Positions 47,940-60,700 of a stretch of 64,000 bases of DNA are shown here, piece after piece. Under the pieces are notes generated by a model, which was given only the letters and a program-made list of their open reading frames with translations, was not told the origin of the DNA and searched no databases. The DNA is from Volvox africanus (lineage: Eukaryota; Chlorophyta; Chlorophyceae; Chlamydomonadales; Volvocaceae): the NCBI GenBank assembly GCA_030268105.1, contig BSDZ01000086.1, forward strand, positions 3,302,501-3,366,500. Direction: 5' to 3'. The position numbers were made by a program, and so were the translations under genes. Every line of letters begins with the position of its first letter. The first letter of the stretch is position 1.

Positions 47940-50900
47940 CGGTTTCCGTGTGTGTGTGCATGTCAGGCTCGCCTCGTAATGCGTCTTCTCCATGTGGGAT
48001 ATGTGTGCTTTTCTTTGACCGGGATATGGGATCGCCATTCTCGTGTCTGCTCGCCTCGCCTGTTGCGCGCCGTTACCGACTAGGATCATCTCATCATTCT
48101 CATCTTATCACTGCCCCCATTTTTCTCACTCGTTCTGGCCTGCCGCTTTCTGCATGTCGCATCGCCCTTGACCCGTTCGTGTAGGCGGGCTCCGTTGCCA
48201 CCACGATAACTGCCAGCAGCACCTCGTTGCAGAGCTTCGCCGATGTGGCGCTGTGCGGTGTCCATTATTATTAGGCGGCTCCATCTACCAACGTACGCCA
48301 CTCCATGGGGGCCATTCACGGCGGAACGTCATGCGAATGCCTACCTAGACGTTCATCTCGTTTTGTCACAATGCCCGTTTCAACTCGCGCGTAGGGCATA
48401 ACATTAATAGCGACGTGCATTAAAGTAATCCGAAGAGCAAATCTTGCGTGTGAGTACGAGTTTGTGCGTTGGTGCTCTAGCTTCATCTGTACGCACGCCT
48501 TGCTTTGGGGAGGGTTCAGTCACGCGGGTATAATAAAATAGGGCAGCGGCGCAACATACGGTGTTGCCAGGGAGAGTATCTGAGGGCGCGTGGTTCTTTC
48601 CGGGGACCACCACTCTCGCGTGTCCTCGTGAGCACTTAACGGCTAGGGCTGACAAATGCGCTAGGAGGGGGGAAGTACAGCAAAAGCGATGCGTTGCCTG
48701 GAGTTTTTCCTTTCTGTGGTGGCCTTCGCCTGGTGCCTCTCGAGGATTAACAACATAAGGCCTGGCAGGTGCTAGGTGCACTGTTGGTCATATGGTTCAA
48801 GCGTCTAGACAGCTGGGCGTGGGGCTTCCGGGATTGCGAACGAATAATCCAGCTCCAGTTCTGGACCTGGCGACATCCGCTTGAGTTTGCACGGCGGTGG
48901 CACAACCCCATCAGTTTAGTCCAAGCTGGATACCTATAGAAAAATAAGATGCGACTTGTTGTGAGCTGTGTTGAAGCTGTGCTTGCGCCTTACCAGCTAA
49001 TAATCTGAAGCGTGTTGTGGCTTCGTTGTGCCCACGGGGTCGAAGGATGCTTTCAATTCATATGTGTGATGGCAAAGAGGCGGGCTGCCAGAAATGGTGA
49101 CATCGATGAACTGGCTTGGATGGGGAATCCTGGGGACTATTCGACTCCACGAGGTCAGTGCTCGATTATGCTTTCAATTATGCAGATACGATTTGTGGTA
49201 TTGTGCTGTGTGAGTTGGAACGGATGCAATAAACAGGTGTTTTGAATAAGGGCTATGGTGATAGCGGAGGCCCGCTATGTCTTCGATGGTCTAAGCAACA
49301 CGCCCAAGGCCATCCCGTGCATCGCCTGAAGAGAACTAACACCCCCACAATTATCGTGCGGAGCTAGGTGCGGAAAATGGTAGTGGTGGCAGAATCATAT
49401 CGTACGTTTGTCCCTGGTGCGAAAGGGTTGAGAACGAGATGCTGCATGCAGAAGAGTCCGGTAATATGGTGGCTCTTAGTGGGGGAAATCAATAAGGGCC
49501 GTTAAAGGACAGAGAGCAGGCTTGAGGGGAGGAAGAGCCATGTTTCATTGCGAATTCAATGGAACATGGTACATGGAAGGATACATGAGAAGGGAGCTAA
49601 TGGAAAAGGAGTCAAATGTTGTGGGTAATGGCGCACGTAACAATGACACACGAATGTATCGTCATTTTGCAGGTAGCCGGGTGAGTGGCAGCAGGTGACC
49701 AACCCGCCCTTCATTGTCGGTTGTGGCAGCATCTGACGTGTTTTGCAGCCAGTAATCATCGCCCGTCGACCCTCACATCCTCACAATATATGTGACGTAA
49801 TTTGAGCTGTGTATCCTATCGTGCATATCGCTCTTGAGCCATTCCTGGAGCCTTAATTGCACATTCTGTTACACAACTAAAGATGCGTGTGTCCGCCGGA
49901 CACAGATATGGTAGCCTTGCAGTACAGAATGTACCACAAAGATACCGAAGCTCAGCACAGCACCGGTCTGACCGAAATAGTTGTTCCAACACACTAATTA
50001 CAACAATATGCAATGGACAATTTGTGTTGCCCTGGTTGAAGGAACATGGCATGTGCTGTCGTAGCACCTTGCATGCAACAACCCTCCCGTCCGCGAGGTA
50101 CACTGTAATTGCTACGCCTCTCTGGAATGTGTGTATGAGTTGGAATTCAATACTGAAATTCTCGTTCAGTACGACCTAAAATCTGTAACACTTTAAGTGA
50201 ACATCGCCATACTGTGCCGGGTTTTCTATTCCCGCAAACAGATCAGTGTGAATGTTCTACTTAGTGGCGACCCCGGGCCATACATACTGGAAATGTATTG
50301 CCTATACCGTTACGCAGGCGCTTCTGCGTCGATTGTCGCATCTAGCTCATAGCATTTCGCTGCGTCACACCCTTTCACCAGTGCATCGTATCCTTCCATA
50401 CTGCATTGTGATAACTTTTTCTCGATCTACCGTTGCTTCTTCACCCAGTCCTCCTTGCCGTTAACGGTGTGCCTACCGGCTTTCATCAGAATGCTAAGAA
50501 AGGACCTACTACTTTGTACCGACAGCCACGTAGGTTCCATGCATGAACGGGGCTGAGCTTCCCATCCACGCAGTGCCCAAGCATGCCTACGCTATCAGAG
50601 GTGCGTGGCAGGGGCAGGACGTCCATCTCGGTGATCCTCTAGCGGGCACAAATGTGCTTCAGGCCTACCCAATGGTGTTTTTGAATGCGGCGGACCCAAT
50701 CAACGGACCTGAATTTGACAGCATGAAGGAGTATTAACATGTTCTTAACCATATATGTGGTGCTTGTGGGATGATAGATGATCATGTAAAGCCGGCATGG
50801 ACGAGCAACAATAATAGGCGGTGCCAACATGCAGGATACGGCAGGATAAATGATGAAGGGGGAATACATGAATCCATAGAAACACAATTATTGGATTTTA

Positions 50901-51609
50901 CCCCCTTGGATAAATCAACCTTGTAAGGTTGTACCCGTCTCAACAATATTAGAGATGCCGGCAACCAGGGAACCCCTGCCGGCAACTAATATGGTATATT
51001 TCAAAAGGTTTTCTCTCCGACCTGTTTTTTTTTGTGCAACCTGTGTCTGTTTCTTGCTTTACATCCAATGTGTCCGCGCCTGTTTCATTTCAATTGTCCC
51101 TTTCGTCCAATCATTCCCTAATACCAGCTCCCTTGCTATCAGCTTCCTCTGCCTGCAATAGCATCCAATTTTATAATAGCTTATACACTGGCTGCTCCAA
51201 TAAAGATACATATTTTAACTGACACCTTCTTGCCACTAGCTGCTTTTTCTTGCTTTCACCTCGTCCATCACGCTTACTACGCATACATAAAATGAGGGTT
51301 TGAAATTGTAAATTTAAATGTGTGTTATCTCATGCATAGCTGTCCTCGAACCAGCTGCTGCCTGGCATACAATTTGTACGGGTTTTTCGTACTGGTTACC
51401 AAACCTCGGGTACATAACCCTTCGTAATTCAAAGTGGCTCGAAACCGTAATATGTACTTATGGTCTCGCACGACAAAAGTACCTCGATAGAGGTAGGTCG
51501 CGCTGTGTAGAGCTTGACACGGTCACGCCAAAGTATGATTCCTCTGATTGATCAAATGCTTTGCACCTGCAGCTTACATCTGCCACCTACGCAAGCGCTA
51601 TCATCAACT
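47940..51609. other. Intergenic, no gene seen
   Basis: About 3.7 kb with only short, unsupported frames on both strands. The ORF at 48404-48781 (minus) has no domain or splice support. Upstream control of the gene starting at 51610 presumably lies at the right end. Confidence 0.4.
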
Positions 51610-54324
51610 ATGGCTCCAGAAGCACAGATTTTGAACGATGGCGTGCAGCGGCAGAACCTTGACGCCCTTGCCACTGTGCTGGGCGTTTGCCTGATAATTG
51701 TTGGTCTATGCGCCTTTGCTGGTATAGTTCTACTTTTCCAGCATTTCCAGCGAGGCAATGTCGGCTCTGAGTCTGTGCCTGCTCCCGCTGTTCCGCGGCG
51801 AACCATGAAGCCTAATGTGAGTAATTCCGTGTTGCAGTACAGGATGTGGTATAATTTATACTTTTGGTTAACTTCCATCTGTGATACAAATAATAACGCT
51901 AATTTATGCGCTTGGACGAGGGTCAGTTGCCCCGGCGGTGTCTTCCCAACGTCTCTATCCTTACGATCTTTTTTCATGAAATTCCAACTTCTTCATGCGA
52001 ATACAGGCGACCACCTCGCAATTCCGGCCTCTTGGCGAAGGCTTGCGGCACAGGGGAGAGCTAGCGCGTCAGATGAGCGGGCCGGCTGACCGCAGCGCGT
52101 CCTTTGTCAGCCAATCAGATGCTACTGATACAGGATATACAACCAGCGCTCCCCACTTTTTGCGGTCCTCCACGGAACGCCTCTCTCCAACCGTCTCCGG
52201 GTTGGCCGCGACCACGACAATGGTTCTTCCTGGCCACACGGCGCCCGTCCACGTTGAAGAATGTAATGCGGTTTCATCTTCCATACCGCACGCACAAGTT
52301 GCGTCCGGCAGCATTTACAGTGGCACCGATGGCGCTCACTCCAAGACGGCGACCAAGCCGGTTGACCACATCGACCTCGAACTGCTCAGTCGCATTGACG
52401 AGGCCTTATCCAGCGGCTACATGCGGCCCCAGCAAGCAAGCAAACTGCTCAAATCTTATGGTTGCGATGTGGTAAGGATAGGGGGTGGGGGTACTGAGGT
52501 GTCACAGGCCCCATCCTCTTCACCTTAAAGCGCGGACCGGCTGCACATCGTGGCATCCTCCCTCTGGCTGTTGCCTCACTGCTGCCCTCATGCTTGGCGC
52601 CCCAACTCTCTATCTTAAGGGCGTGGCGGAGCCCAGCCCCCAACTAATAGACATACCTACCGATGTAATATATATATGTGTGTAGGATAGGGGGGTACAT
52701 CACCCGTGGCCACTAACCTGGCAGTCCCTACCTTCCCCGGTGTTTCGGGGCACCCTCATCCAGTCTCCCATGCCGACTTCTCCGAAATCAGTGGTTTTCC
52801 CAGGTTCAGCACCCACCACCAGCATCCACCACATATATATATGGCGGGTGCCATTATAACGTGCAGCCAAATGCGCCAGGTGAACAACGTTCCGGCACTC
52901 TGCGATGCTTCGCTTTTCCCAATGATGCTCTTCCGCGTAAGGAGAGATTTGTGCTCTCTCCCTCGTGCGTGCGGTTCTACAGCCATTCTTTTCTTCGCAT
53001 CATCCAGCGATTTCTTTGCGATCATACGTGCTGCCACCAAGGACTCCTGACACGGATAGACACGAGTGGCACACGAAGGCCGCGAAGCGCAAAGCAGCTG
53101 GCATCCCGCGCCATCCGTGTAGGCCCCCGAATGCCTCTCAGGAGCACTCAGGTACTAGAGATGTTTTAGCCTGTCTATATGTTAGTGTTAGTGGACCTTT
53201 GTGACACACACGCGCGCACATGTCCAAGTTTCTCACAAGTCTGGCGGTGGCGGTTTTAATTCCGTTTCCCTCACCACCATACCTTTTACTGGACGGTCGC
53301 TGTTCTGCATCACCTATTGCCCTATCGACCCCAGACTGTTTGCCCATCCCAACCCCTCATCCCCACCCCGAACCCCCTACCTCCCAATTACCACAGGAGG
53401 AGCTCCTCAACATGGAGCTCAAGTACTGCTCATCCGTTGAGGGAGCAGATGGTGCAGCCACCCGCCTGTCCTCCGCACCCGTGCTGGGCAGCCGGCGACT
53501 GGCCCCAGTCGGCCCGGCCGCCGCCAGCCCAGCCCCTGCAGGCGTTGCAGTTGACAGCACTGCAGCCGCAGGCGATGGGTCCGCTGCAACATCCACTACG
53601 CCTTTTCCTGGTCCTGCACAGCCGTTCGCGGCAAGGGGCCCTACGACCACGGCCCGCATTTCAGAGCATCAGCAGCAGCCAGGTGACTCTTACAAGCTGC
53701 CGGGTCAGGGCCTGGGGCTATTGCGCAGCGCTGGCTCTGCATCAACCTCTTCGTTGCTGAGCACAGGCGGAGGGAATTCCGGCGCCTCCGCTATTGACGA
53801 CGCGCTGCTGCTGAAAATCGACATGGCGCTGGCCAGCGGTTGTATGCGCCCTGAGCAAGCGTCTCAGTTGCTCAAGTCGTACGGGTGTAATTTGGTGAGT
53901 GGAATTGGTCGGGGAGGGGGCGGGATATGGGGAAGATATTTGGGTCGTAGAGGGGGCCAGAGTGGCTCCGAAAGGTGTCGCAAACCCTAAGCCTCCACAG
54001 CCGCCAACCCCGATGAAGCACACCCGGGGGGCAGGGCGCGCTTCATCCGGGTGACACGAACCAGGCTCCTGTCAGAGGTCCGGGGTACTAAAGCACATGA
54101 AACGAATGTCCGTACACAACGTAGGAAGGTGCATTGAGACGGTGGGCGTCGCTTCAAACATAATGGGCAGCTGCTTGAAGATGTGAATATGAGGAGTTCC
54201 GGATGTCGGCCGATATTTCAGGGGCGTCATTTGTTGTTTTGCCCAGGAGGAGTTGCTGCGGGAAGAGCTCGGAGAGGCGGCGCTGCTTTCATGCAGGAAC
54301 GGGAACAGCGGACTTTCCCCATGA
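51610..54324 (+). CDS. Single-pass membrane protein with two copies of an unrecognised intron-split module
   Basis: Exons 51610-51816, 52007-52471, 53397-53894, 54247-54324; all junctions GT-AG, all phase 0, 415 residues. The chosen ATG (ACT-ATG-G) precedes one transmembrane segment (ATVLGVCLIIVGLCAFAGIV) near residues 20-43, followed by a basic stretch (FQHFQRG), so the C-terminal part is probably cytoplasmic. Two modules follow. The first is LLSRIDEALSSGYMRPQQAS-KLLKSYGCDV at the end of exon 2, running on into EELLNMEL of exon 3. The second is LLLKIDMALASGCMRPEQAS-QLLKSYGCNL at the end of exon 3, running into EELLREEL of exon 4. Between them is a Ser/Ala/Pro-rich linker. The consensus I-D-x-A-L-x-S-G-x-M-R-P-x-Q-A-S-x-L-L-K-S-Y-G-C looks like a short helical hairpin. 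I do not know this domain. An alternative start is the ATG at 51535. Confidence 0.82.
52668..52842. repeat. Dispersed repeat, copy 3, bounded by perfect 13-bp inverted arms
   Basis: The core (52678-52829) matches the first ~150 bp of the repeat at 15698. The element is bracketed by ATATATATATGTG at 52668-52680 and its exact reverse complement at 52830-52842. It sits in intron 2 (52472-53396) of the tandem-module membrane-protein gene. Non-coding; it may be a MITE-like insertion or a fragment landed in an AT palindrome. Confidence 0.75.
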
Positions 54325-57300
54325 GCAATGGACCGTCGGGGTTGGGGGTCAAGGGGTGGGCAGCAGTTCGCGCTAAGTCAGGATGAGGAACTGCTGGTGA
54401 AAGCGACCGAAGTGAACAGGAGGGATGGCAAGTGGGTCAGCATGCATGGCTTCAATTTTCTGCTCCTTTCCTCCCCCACCCCCCATCACCACCGAAATGG
54501 CCGGGGAGGGGGCAGTCCGCGGCATCGCAGAGTGTTAGCCGTGCAGGCCTGGCATGTCGGCGGCGCAGTGGGTCCGTGGCTGACTGCGGTGATCTCCCCT
54601 GTGGCCAATCAGCCCCCGGGGTACATCCAGGAATCTCCGCTCGGGTGCTCCAGTACCCCTGAGCCCGGAAGCAGTACCGCCAACTCCGGCCAGCCGTGCG
54701 TCCAGGCAGCCTACTGTCGTGTCCAGAGGATGTGACGCGTGCTCTCTATGGGCCTCCGCACTCCAGGGGGGAGGAGCGCAGCAGCACAGTCGGGCATTGC
54801 AAGGCCGCGCGGCCAGACCACCGCCGTTGAGGGGAGAAATGCGTAAATGTATGGAGGGAATGGACATGGATGGGAAAGCATAACAGTAATAGTTGTAGTT
54901 GCTAAGCTTCCGCCCACCTTGATATGTCGTGATGCTTGCAGTGGGCAAGCCCGGTACTGGCCCATGATTGCGCGACAATTTGCCACTTGTGAACATCTGC
55001 ATCTGTTTATCACTACGGCACTGTGTTAGATTTTCTGGGCAGACGGAAAAGCACAGGATGCTGCCTCCACATCGCTGCCTTGCCACTGAGTTGTGTATGT
55101 CGGCGACCGAATAAACTGGCAGACAATAACGACGGATTGCGATGAATTTGTGTGGTGGATCGGTGGAGCGAGAAACGAGGCCCTGTGCTTTGGGCGGCAA
55201 CCCGCTGCGGGAAGCAAGGGCATGATGCCTTGTCACTTTGTGAGAATACGAATGCGGAGGAGGAGGCGGCCTCTTGAATTAGTGTTTGGCCTCTTGATAG
55301 CAGCCTGAGTCGCGCTTTTCACAGTACAGCGCGCGACGCCAGGGAGGCAATGTGACGAGCTGTGCAGCAATCCGACATGAAGTCGGGCGCTGGCTCCCGG
55401 ACGCCTGACCGAGACACCAGGGGCTGAGGATCAAACGGGAGTGGTTGTGGTTCTTCTCCCCTTCCTTCCCCCAAATGCCCCTCATCCCTCCCCGGGATGC
55501 TCAGGCCTTCACCTTTCCATGATACTCTCGCAATGGTGGGTTCGGGTGACCAGATGCGCATACGAAGAAAGTGATGTTTAAGGGCACTAAATGGAGGGGC
55601 TGGGCTCGTTCACATTTAAGACTGGATATGAAAAACGGAGCAATTTCTGCCACTCGGCCGAGTCGGGTCGGAGCAAAAATAAATCTTCTTCGCATTTGTG
55701 GTGCACTGGTGAATACTGCAACAATCAGTATTATGTGCACTTGTCCGTACGGTCTTTCGGTTTGTTAATAACGTATGATATGTGTGAGAGTTCGGCACGG
55801 TTGGGAATTCTTTTGCGACGTGGGACGCTCTGGAACAGTATTGCGTCGTTGTACTAAGAGATGCCTGGAGGAGATGCCTGGGTGCACAGGACACTAGAAT
55901 AGAGCTGCTGCTGAGAGGACCGTAATGGGGGGCCTGGCCAGGCTGAACCAGCTGCATGGCCGGCGACCGGGCGCGCGCTACAGTCGCCCTCGGCTGCGTA
56001 TTCGCTGGATGATGAGGAAAATTAAAAGGCAGTCGTATGGTTTAATGGATGGGAAGGAGGGGCACAGAGGGGGGGCTATTAATGCCGCAGAGAAAGTTGG
56101 GGCTGCTGCTAGCACTTGCTGTTGATTGAAGATTGGATGGGACCTCGTTTCCCGCACCCTGGCTAACCTGCCTAATATTCCACCTGGCTTTGCACTAATG
56201 TGTGCATGTGTTGATGAGGCATGCACGTTTTTGCAAGGCCTACAGTGGCTACGGACGCCGTGAAGTCTTTTTGGCTGAAGTCGCTTGGGAAGCTGATTCG
56301 CTTTAAGAATCGATTTCAGATTTGTTGTTGCAGTGCGACCTGTCATGTCCTGCAACTGGGCTCGGCGCAGTTCAGGCTGTGCCTTCATTAGTGATCTCTG
56401 TAAAGCATTTTTAAAGGGGGAATAACATTTCGAGACATAAACTCGTTCAAGTATGTGGCGGTGATGATAGCAATGCGAAGTCAGTTGTGGTCGGATGTTA
56501 AGGGTTGAATAAGGGAGTGATCAAAATGTTTGGAGGATTAAGTGTGGTGTCTGTACGGCGTAGCGTTTATTACGAACGCTCGGAGCCTTTCCAGATACTG
56601 GAGGTCAGATAGGTCAACATAGAAGACTTAGTGCGCAGAGTGTTGGTAGTTTGATGCCGGTACTTGATTTCAGCGCATGTCCGTTTTCCCCTCCATTAAT
56701 CCCCCGCTCGTACCTCCCCCCAAATAATAAAATAACACTGTGGCAGGTCTGGAGAGGGGTAAGGGTCATTTCGGGCGGCCAGACCAACGAGGAGATATGT
56801 GCGAGCGAAATGACTTTGCAGTAATTTAATAAATTCGTGCTTTGCAGTAACCCACACCTACCGGAAGCCCTAAAACCCTAAACCCTTAAGACTACCATTA
56901 CTAACGTGCGCGAGGGATACATGATGACGTACCATTCTTTGCCTCAAGGAATCAGGAGGAATAACACCCGGAGAGCATGTCTGCAAATATGTATCCGTAC
57001 ATGCGGCCTATTGGGGGGTCGCATATTCTTTACCTCCTGCGGTCAGACGTATCAAGCAGGTTTTGATTTTGGGGCTGTTAGGTGCAACTTCTACATGCGT
57101 GCATGTATAGGGCGTGAAGTGGCGTGATGGTACGGTCAACAAGGACCTTGTCCAGCATGCTATGTGTGCAAGACATACTTGCTTCCAACGGATTTCATGC
57201 TGCGCCACTTGATGCCCAAGGCCCCAAGGAAGTATGCGTTCAGGGCGGGTCCAGAGTGACGTCGTTGATTGCGGTGTCTAAGCGTCGCCGCTAAGTGGCG

Positions 57301-57780
57301 GCAGATGTCCACGCTGTCCACATCGAGGCAAGGTTGTTGCAGTTATTCGTCAAATCTTACAGCGTGCCCTGATAACATACGCGTATAACTCCTGATCCAA
57401 GGTTTCCAATGAGTGTTACAAAATTTCTCCAAGGCGGAAAGGATGATACGGTCACAGGACTGCATTACAGTTGCTCGAATACCGCACCTCCAATGCCGAC
57501 ATACATCACCGCAACAATTGCACCCCGTGTAATCCATGCATCCATGCACCACAATACTGTTGTATGGGCTGTTCCCCATAGACAGGTTATTCATTTTCTG
57601 CCACCAGTTTAATGCGCGCAGACCTCTTTTCCGTCACGCCAGTGACGCCAGTGTTTTCAGTGGTCCCTATCGCACCCGAGTTGGGTCACAACAGGGACCC
57701 CTCAGGCGGAGTTGTGAACGTGAGGAGCACCAATGCCGCCGCTAAAGACAGCCCTGCTGAATCTGTTGGTGAACCCTTTC
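54325..57780. other. Intergenic / 3' flanks of two convergent genes
   Basis: This lies between convergent genes. ORFs are present (for example 54535-55236 minus, 54328-54735 plus) but overlap one another and show no splice-supported continuation. For the minus-strand gene ending at 57781, TTACA (TGTAA in the transcript) occurs at 57464-57468 and 57416-57420. The telomere-like tract is listed separately. Confidence 0.4.
56868..56887. repeat. Short interstitial telomere-like tract
   Basis: CCCTAAAACCCTAAACCCTT combines the Chlamydomonas-type unit CCCTAAAA with the plant-type unit CCCTAAA, followed by a broken third unit. It is not at a chromosome end, since genes lie on both sides. Confidence 0.7.
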
Positions 57781-60700
57781 CTACGGATTCACGCATGGCC
57801 GGCCTCCCCAGCCACGGCCGGCGGATGCATCATCTCCGCCATAGTCCCGGACAGCCCGACGCACATGAGCCTCCAACCTCCTGCATGTCGAGCTAATGGT
57901 TGGTAACCATGGAGGTTGTTCCAAGAGGCTCCCAGGCAGATAGCAATGCCTGCACGAACTTGACAACTGATACAGATACACGGCTGATGGGGGACACTTA
58001 AATAGGGGGCTGTAAATGTGTCGTAGCACGAGCATCAAGGGCGTCAAGTCAGGTCCGTAATGACAACTTTTGTTACAGTGTTAAGAACACGACGCCGGCT
58101 CAAACCTGAAAAATACCCCCACCACATTACCAGCCGTGTCCCCAACCCCAAGATTCACCTGTACTCCCGCTCTGTGACCGGAATCACTGTCCGCTCCAGC
58201 TCAGCGACCGAGTCCGTGACCGCACGTGCAACGTCTTCCAGAGCCCCCTGCACGACACGCGGAGGTATACGTGGCCAAACGCATCAAGGCAGGACATGTC
58301 ATTTGCGCTGCCCCTGTACCCAGCAAAGATGAGGACAATAACACTTGCCGACAAACCGCATTTCCCGATGTGGAATGATGGCAAGTAGACTGCGCCCGTG
58401 CATGTATGCCGCAAAACAACCTTCCAAGGTTGTGCTCGCCCGTTAAAAAGTTGGAAAGTGCTCTCAACAGTAGCGCTGTCGCCAATGCCAGCGCGACAGT
58501 TTCCGTCCTGGTTCCTTGCCTTGACCCTCTTCACACTTGTCCACACCGGCACACACCCATACGAAACAACCCACCAGCCATCCAGGTGCCACTCACCGCC
58601 GCTCGGGACACCTCCGGGCCGATGGGCTGAACCTCAGATGATAGGTCTTGTACGATGACGTTGAGCTCCCTCCCCATGTGATGCACCGCGTCGCGCACAC
58701 GGTGGCGTGCTGCGAACAGGTCACCCTGCTCGATGCCGTACATTACTGCCGTGCCCAGTGCGGGGCCCACAAGAATGGTTGGGAATAGGTCTGCGCGGAG
58801 CGAAATAAAGGAGGGAGGCTAGGAAGGTGCAAGTGCAGGAACGAGAGACGGCACTAATGAATGGACAGCAATCTGAAAGGGACTGCTCTGAAAAGGGTAC
58901 GAGGGCTCGGAAAAGTTGAAGGTAGTGCCACTGAAAAACATTTCGCAAAAACTGTGTTTCTGAGCTGCAGGTGTGGCGCCGCTGTTGCGGGGCCCTGCAG
59001 CACCTGATGGGTGATGGCGTGTTGCGGTCGACACTGGACGGAGCTCCTCCAAAATTCATCAGTGAATGTAACGCTCGATGCGTGAATCCTTAGACCCGTA
59101 GGCATGGCAGTGAAGCCTCCGACGGCAATAATCACGAGGGGCACGTTTCAACGAAATTATAAGCGTATTATTGTAACGGCGCACCGAGTATTGGACGTGT
59201 CACTACATTGACGATTGGTATGCAGTTGACAACCCCTTTAGCCAGCCTGACCACCGCGAAGCCCGCCATCATGGCGATGCCGTACCTGCATGCAGCAGGA
59301 ATGCGAAACGAACGGAGTTTACAAGGGGTCGTAAGGGGCAAGTGCTATGATGTGTCTAGTGTTGTCATATTGTTAGTGGGCACTTCATACGGCAATCGGG
59401 CAGGCTCCCAAGTAGGGAAAGGTTCCTGGGGTCTGGTAGACAGTTCGTCCGTGTTATGTTTTACCCAGGTAATTGGATCGCGACCGAAACAGGGAATGCA
59501 GTACCAAAACGGAAGAAGGTACGTAATTATGGTAGGGCACCTGTGCGGGCGAAGTAGAATACACCGCTCGACTTACTTTAGTTTGTAAACTGAGGCCTTG
59601 CGACTTGCACGGCACCTCTTATTAGGCGCAATCACCAATTGAGGCCGTCTCAGTTCCCTTCCGGCCCATGGAAGTGATACAACTGGCAGGGAAGGTGACG
59701 CTCCATCCGGAACAGGCCACGACATAGCGGGTCAGTAACAGACTGATAACGTGAGAACTTGCTACAGTTTCGAATAACGATGCCTAGGCTTGTACACGGT
59801 GAATGCCCCTGCGTCAGCCGTTCAGTATGGTTGCGCCAGCGAAGAACATGTCAAGAGCTTCAAGACAGTTCGTTTTTAAAACTTTGTAACATGCGCCAAT
59901 TTTGGGGCTAAGTCCTGTACTGATGTTTGTGATCAAGCTTGTAAGAAGGCGTCACACAATCCTGCGTCCTCTGTAACAGTCACAATACTTTGGCAATTAT
60001 TAATCCTGTAGTATGGTTAACACATTAATGTATTTTATTAGCTTCATAGCGCTCAAAGCCTCAAACCGTCTAACGGAATTTGGATCGTCGTGACGTCGTG
60101 ATTGTTCTGAGTGGTTTGCCGTTACAGAATCATTGGGAAAGGTGATTAAGTCGAGATATCGAGAAGCTTCTTTGATTTTAATACCTCATCTAGAAACAAT
60201 GAATACCTCGTATGTATGAACCTCTGCATGCTGCAAGAGGCTTAAAGATTTTTCCTTGGGTGGGGGGGGGCCTGCCCACACCTTGGGGCTGAGGCTATGA
60301 CTCTCACCTTGCACTCCATTACGGCGATTCAACCCTCCGTCACTTCCGTCAACTATGAACTGATAAACAGCCTCATTGAAAGCTGCGGCTGCATTTGGTT
60401 GGAGGCCGTGTAACAGCTTCTATGAACTAGCATAAGTGCCGCCGTAGCATCTGGCTGCTGCCATGCAACAGCATGTAGATATCCCTGTCCATCCCTATGA
60501 ACCCGCCGCCTATCACGAAATCTGAATGCTGTAAAACCGCGCCTAAATACCTCATCCTTGCATCGGGATGATATGTAACCACATTTAAGTACCCAAAAAT
60601 GATCGTGACAGACATTTAGATACGTTGAGGCATAAGGCATCTGGCTTCCGCATCGTGTTTCCAAGCTCATAAAAAGGTGAAGTGCGTGACATAGGAAGCG

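Noticed and set aside
54535..55236. 233-codon minus-strand ORF
   Set aside because: No domain, mixed Cys/His/Arg composition, overlaps plus-strand frames of similar length; probably chance in a GC-rich 3' flank.
58976..59055. Plus-strand exon-like frame (VWRRCCGALQHLMGDG)
   Set aside because: Acceptor-like start and decent composition, but it lies in an intron of the phase-consistent minus-strand gene and no partner exon was found on the plus strand.
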